DNA of 64,000 nucleotides. Source: JBLNBN01 sp050260015. Its GTDB lineage: Bacteria > Bacteroidota > Ignavibacteria > Kapaibacteriales > UBA2268. Below, piece by piece: positions 60,550 to 64,000 of the stretch (the stretch's first letter is position 1; the number at the start of each line of letters is the position of its first letter). The translations under genes and the position numbers were made by a program. The notes beneath the pieces are model-generated. The model was not told where the DNA came from. It saw only the letters and a list, made by a program, of their open reading frames with translations, and did no database searches. Location: positions 1 to 64,000 of the forward strand of contig JBLNBN010000054.1 of assembly GCA_050260015.1 (NCBI GenBank), written 5' to 3'.

Positions 60550-61350
60550 CTACTGTCGCTTGCCATCAGCGATCATATCCCTGAATAAAAGGTAATACCT
60601 TCCTCCTGCGATTTTTGCGGCTTTTTTGATATTCCAATAGAACCACTGACCAAAGCACGCGCTATAGCTGTCGCTCGCTATGGAGGCGGCCTTGGCGGGG
60701 CTCATTCGTCTAAAGATCGTATAGCGGCCGATAACGGCGCATTCTCCAACCTTAAAAGATCTCCTGACCGGCTCGGAGGTGAATAAAGCGCGTATGCCGG
60801 CTTCGGATGCGGCCAGCGCGACATTCTTAGAATAATATCCGCCCGGTATAGAAGCGCATCTTACATCTTTTCCAAGTATATCCTCGAGCGTGGCCCGGCT
60901 TTTCTTCCATTCATCCAATAACGCAGGATACGTTAGAGAAGACATAACAGTAGGATGCGAGGCCGAGTGCGAACCAATTATATGGCCCATTGCGTCGAGT
61001 TCAATGATTTGTTGCTTGTCGAGAAAGCTGGGAGTTCCAATATAATTCGTCGTAATAAAGAAATGCGATTTCCAGTCTACTTCCGCTAATAATCTCATCA
61101 GGTGGCTATAGGCGCAAACGCCTCCGTCGTCGAACGTAAGCATAAAGGACTTACCTTCCTGTCGCTCGTTAACGAGATAGTCCCATACGAGAACAGGGCT
61201 GCGCGCTGCCGCCTTATGGAGGCTTGAGAGATGATGCATGAAATCCCGGTCGGTAAACTTATAAAGATTCGCCGCAGGACTATTAAACCCGCTAAAGCTA
61301 AACTCCTTTTCAGGTACGATGTCGTGATACAGTAATGTCGTCGCTTTCAT
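60550..61350 (-). CDS. Polysaccharide deacetylase family protein
   Basis: The ATG at 61350 gives 266 residues starting MKATTLLYHDIV, the usual N-terminus of this group; the 61386 start is less likely. NodB-domain residues are visible: FDDG (Asp74, Asp75) and HSASH (His128, His132) for the metal. It removes N-acetyl groups from sugars. It overlaps the formyltransferase gene by 41 bases, so the two act together, possibly in modifying surface sugars (N-deacetylation then N-formylation; inference). Confidence 0.85.
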   Translation of the reverse strand: MKATTLLYHDIVPEKEFSFSGFNSPAANLYKFTDRDFMHHLSSLHKAAARSPVLVWDYLVNERQEGKSFMLTFDDGGVCAYSHLMRLLAEVDWKSHFFITTNYIGTPSFLDKQQIIELDAMGHIIGSHSASHPTVMSSLTYPALLDEWKKSRATLEDILGKDVRCASIPGGYYSKNVALAASEAGIRALFTSEPVRRSFKVGECAVIGRYTIFRRMSPAKAASIASDSYSACFGQWFYWNIKKAAKIAGGRYYLLFRDMIADGKRQ

Positions 61351-62152
61351 ATGCTTTCCCGTTTTTAATTTTGCCTTTTTTGGCATTTGATATAATTGAA
61401 AGTTGTTTGGTGAGCCATGGTTGTCCGAAAACCTGCGAACGCCTGCCGCGCGTGTCGATCGATCGCGCTTGACCGGCGCAAATCTCGATTAGCTTATTCT
61501 TTATATCATCAAGATTATCGAGAACCGTTCTATGTTGGATGATTAGATGCGAATCCCGGAGAACGTCCCAATCGTAGCAGTAATAGCCGTAGACGGGGCC
61601 GGTGTCGATCCCCTCGTCGATTTTTAGAAGGGTCGTGCCTACCTTCGAGTAATCTCCCGAAGCGATCGCCCAGAAGCAGCCGTATGCGTTCCTGTATTCG
61701 GGAGTTACGCCTGGATGAAGTACAAAGGTTCCGATTGAAGGAATTGAAAAAACGTTTTTCTTCAGTAGCTGCTTGCAGCGAGCTAGAATTATATCGGGCT
61801 TAATTGCGGAAATGAAATTAATGGATTCAGGAGAATTTGGACTATGGGTATAGAGTATCTTAACGCTCGGAGATAATGCAGGATATTTTTTATAGAGCTC
61901 ATCGAATTTACCCCTCTCCCAGGCGCGGTCGCGCCCAGCGCGAAAGAGCTTATAATAAATCCTGAAAGCGATAATGTCGGCGAACCGAAATAACCCGCTT
62001 CTTTTTATCTCCTTCCTAATTCTTTTAAAGAGGCGCGACTTTTTTTCCCTAAGAACAATTATCCCGCCCAATTCGGAAAATGAAGCCATCCAGCGGGCCA
62101 GAACCCCTTGGTCTATTTCGGCCCCTTCGTGGCAGATTAGCAGCGTTCTCAT
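61310..62152 (-). CDS. Formyltransferase family protein
   Basis: This 280-residue protein has the formyltransferase fold in its second half: LHPGVTPEYRNAYGCFWAI (His146), GTTLLKIDEGIDTGPVYGY (Asp183). The catalytic triad of the family is Asn-His-Asp; here the Asn position holds Val (V144). A family variant that keeps LHPG and YRN is known to me from other bacteria, so it may still act. The first 130 residues are not the usual folate domain start. It is coupled to the deacetylase gene. Confidence 0.75.
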   Translation of the reverse strand: MRTLLICHEGAEIDQGVLARWMASFSELGGIIVLREKKSRLFKRIRKEIKRSGLFRFADIIAFRIYYKLFRAGRDRAWERGKFDELYKKYPALSPSVKILYTHSPNSPESINFISAIKPDIILARCKQLLKKNVFSIPSIGTFVLHPGVTPEYRNAYGCFWAIASGDYSKVGTTLLKIDEGIDTGPVYGYYCYDWDVLRDSHLIIQHRTVLDNLDDIKNKLIEICAGQARSIDTRGRRSQVFGQPWLTKQLSIISNAKKGKIKNGKAYESDDITVSRHRT

Positions 62153-62341
62153 ATTGTGAATATTAAGATAAATATTTTCGATTAATCAATTATGCTTAAA
62201 TTAAGTAAAACATCGCAATTTTCATAATACAAACATCATCGGGCTAAGTTTTTTTTAACTGCCATTAAGAAAAAGGTTAATTATCCTGCAAATCAATACT
62301 TTCCGTAGTTTGGCCGTTTGGAGGATGCGGCAGTGAAAAAA

Positions 62342-62366
62342 AAAGCCGCTTGTTGCAAGCGGCTTT
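62342..62366 (-). terminator. Intrinsic terminator of the FadL-like gene
   Basis: AAAGCCGCTT (62342-62351) pairs with AAGCGGCTTT (62357-62366) around GTTGC. It lies 25 bases past the stop codon at 62391 with an A/T-rich tail. Confidence 0.9.
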
Positions 62367-62390
62367 ATTATAGAGTATTTTATTAAAAAA

Positions 62391-63845
62391 CTAATCCGAG
62401 AATCTCCACGTCAGGCCCAGGCCAAATTGCATAATCGTATTTTTGAACTGGTTAATCAAAGGAGCCACGCCAGCATTTGCATTTGGCCCGCCCTCGTTTC
62501 CGTAAGCGGAGCGCTGCTCCTCGGAGCTGAAAGTTCTCCAAATGCCGTCGATGCGCACATTGCTGCCGATCACCACCCCGACGCCGCCGGAAAACGTAGT
62601 TCGGGAGCCGTCCACATTCTCCGCGGCCCATGGGCTGGAACGCTTTTCGTAACCCAAGCGGGCGAATACGGGTAGTTCCGGTATCTTATATTCCGCGCCG
62701 AACGAATACGTAAAGACTTCCTTCAGCTGTCTCTTAATATCATTGTTTAAGGCTCCGGCGTCACCCAGATCATTCATTTCCATTTGCGAGAGATCGGTAT
62801 AGTTAACGCCGCCGGCTAAGGTCAGTCCTTCATAGTGATAGGAAGCCCCTGCGGAGTATACGAACGGCGTCCTAACGGTGTAGGCGTTGTCCTGACCGCT
62901 GTTGCCCCAATGTGTGGTGGTCTTGTCGCCGTTATCGTATTCCACCCTTGCGTCCTCGGTAAAGGATTCGTTTATTGAGTAATTCGTAGGCAATTCGACC
63001 GCGACAGACCACCGGAAGCCCTCCCCGGCCCTCCCGGCAAGGCCTAACGTCATACCGAGGCCGAATACGTCCTGCTGAACAGTTTGGTTCAGTGTAAATA
63101 TCGAAAAATCAATATTTGTAAATCCTTCAACGTCGTTAAAATTATATATATTATTTATGTCGGTTTCCGTATATATCCGGTTATAATCATAAGAACCGAA
63201 CTTAAAAGCTACGGAGAGACCGCCGGCGAGATTTTCGTTAAAGTCGTACGAAAGCCCCGCATTAATAACGTCCATACCGCCTTGCTCCTGGGTCATTTCT
63301 TTTTGTTCGAGATTATTGACCAGGGGCGTATAGGAGTTATCGTTAGCTATCCCCAGGTAGCGCATCATGTTGTCGTCCGCCGACAGGGACTTGTCCTGCG
63401 CGGCCCTCCAATCGATAAAAGTGGAATTCCTATTGAATAAAGTCCATTCCAGGTCGTTATCAAAAAGGCTTGTGGCGGAGTACCCGATGCCAACTTTTAA
63501 ATTTGGGCTTGCCGGAGCCGTCAGCGCGATATTATTGATGTAGTCGTTACCTGCATAGTTATTTACTCCAGTTAGGCCTTCGCTCCCGATATTAGTCGTA
63601 TTGACGCGGTGCATAGTGAAGCCGAAGTTAAATTCCTGCTGTTGAGCGAACGTAAGCGCGGCAGGATTCATAAAAAGAGCCGCGGCGTCGTCCCCTATCC
63701 CTAAAAAGCTAAGCCCCAAGGCTCCCTGGCGAGGAGAATAATAAGCGTTCGGCGTGGCTATCCTAAGGCCGTCCTCGATGAATTGCGCTCGTAGCGCGCC
63801 CGCGCCGAGCATAAAGATCCCTAACAAAACGAGCGTTCGTTTCAT
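62391..63845 (-). CDS. OmpP1/FadL-like outer-membrane protein
   Basis: This is a 484-residue protein with signal peptide (to about LRAQ, residue 21) and a long beta-barrel. The N-terminal GALGLSFLGIGDDAAALFMNPAAL (residues 41-64) is the FadL/PorV-type hatch motif with conserved NPA, and the C-terminus ends in aromatic LTWRFSD. It may import hydrophobic compounds or be a PorV-like T9SS component. T9SS cargos are plentiful in this window, but this alone does not settle it. It ends at a clean terminator. Confidence 0.75.
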   Translation of the reverse strand: MKRTLVLLGIFMLGAGALRAQFIEDGLRIATPNAYYSPRQGALGLSFLGIGDDAAALFMNPAALTFAQQQEFNFGFTMHRVNTTNIGSEGLTGVNNYAGNDYINNIALTAPASPNLKVGIGYSATSLFDNDLEWTLFNRNSTFIDWRAAQDKSLSADDNMMRYLGIANDNSYTPLVNNLEQKEMTQEQGGMDVINAGLSYDFNENLAGGLSVAFKFGSYDYNRIYTETDINNIYNFNDVEGFTNIDFSIFTLNQTVQQDVFGLGMTLGLAGRAGEGFRWSVAVELPTNYSINESFTEDARVEYDNGDKTTTHWGNSGQDNAYTVRTPFVYSAGASYHYEGLTLAGGVNYTDLSQMEMNDLGDAGALNNDIKRQLKEVFTYSFGAEYKIPELPVFARLGYEKRSSPWAAENVDGSRTTFSGGVGVVIGSNVRIDGIWRTFSSEEQRSAYGNEGGPNANAGVAPLINQFKNTIMQFGLGLTWRFSD

Positions 63846-63887
63846 TCCTATATCCTTTCGTTATTTGTTTTATCGATTTACTTTACG

Positions 63888-64000
63888 TTATCTGCCGCCG
63901 CCGCGATTAGATCCTCCGCGACCGCCGCCGGAGTTGGAACCGCCGGAGCTGGAACCGCCGCCCCTGTTAGAGCCGCCGCCGGAGGAGGGAGAGCTTTCCC
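63888..64000 (-). CDS. C-terminal tail of a Gly/Ser/Arg-rich protein, cut by window end
   Basis: On the minus strand a frame open to the window end terminates at TAA (63888-63890). The 36 visible residues are almost only Gly, Ser, Asn and Arg (for example SSGGGSNRGGG, SGGSNSGGGRGG). The rest lies outside the window. Such tails occur on secreted or RNA-binding proteins; nothing more can be said. It is 42 bases upstream of the FadL-like start. Confidence 0.5.
   Translation of the reverse strand, partial: ESSPSSGGGSNRGGGSSSGGSNSGGGRGGSNRGGGR

Noticed and set aside
1..64000. CRISPR arrays, insertion sequences, prophage or rRNA
   Set aside because: No regular repeat-spacer series, transposase, integrase, phage structural gene or rRNA-like sequence was seen.

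Overview
The window looks like a chromosomal contig from a member of the Bacteroidota/FCB group, possibly near the Ignavibacteria/Kapabacteria lineages (inference; no rRNA or core phylogenetic marker is present). The reasons are: several secreted proteins end in a type A type IX secretion (T9SS) sorting domain; there are a DUF3078 outer-membrane protein, TonB-dependent receptor, OmpA and FadL-like barrels and many lipoproteins; and at eight places upstream of genes I find the Bacteroidota-type promoter pair TTG / TAnnTTTG (seven with a full -7 match, one off by one base) with a 19-21 nt spacer, one of them placed correctly in front of the only tRNA gene.

Layout. 1-2571: the 3' two thirds of a rifampicin phosphotransferase gene (rph) followed by an Imm-5-like protein. 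2929-5301: a visibly AT-rich three-gene cassette (AbiJ/HEPN-like, Abi_C/HEPN, PD-(D/E)XK-like) that looks acquired and defence-related. 5332-8557: a TPR protein, a DoxX/QorB-like pair divergent from an HxlR regulator with a recognisable promoter and candidate operators, and an SDR protein. 8639-17621: envelope and TPR proteins, MscL, DUF3078, and a tandem duplication of a two-gene lipoprotein unit. 17690-19268: a second AT-rich pair, HEPN plus DUF262. 19350-21355: a radical SAM/SPASM enzyme translationally coupled to a putative lipoprotein partner. 21584-28217: a metal-efflux region made of a CueP-type lipoprotein and a CusCBA/CzcCBA-type RND pump.

28369-49337 is dominated by large exported proteins. 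These are a transglutaminase-like T9SS cargo, two paralogous BNR-propeller T9SS cargos, a CxxCH/EF-hand/seven-FN3 T9SS cargo, a roughly 1590-residue VWA/propeller/ASH/repeat T9SS cargo, and an outer-membrane protein with two OmpA domains. Small envelope genes, a pirin and an isochorismatase-like hydrolase lie between them. 49565-64000 returns to ordinary envelope and housekeeping genes: TonB receptor, DedA, CPBP protease, Nif3, C4 zinc-ribbon protein, rhomboid, 1-Cys peroxiredoxin, a LysM protein with a coiled-coil lipoprotein, an AlbA_2 protein, tRNA-Val(GAC), a formyltransferase/polysaccharide deacetylase pair, a FadL-like protein, and the C-terminal tail of a Gly/Ser-rich protein running off the end.

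The strongest candidates for undescribed biology are the 2929-5301 cassette, the 19350-21355 radical SAM-lipoprotein pair and the HEPN-DUF262 pair. All functional claims rest on motif recognition; no database search was possible.
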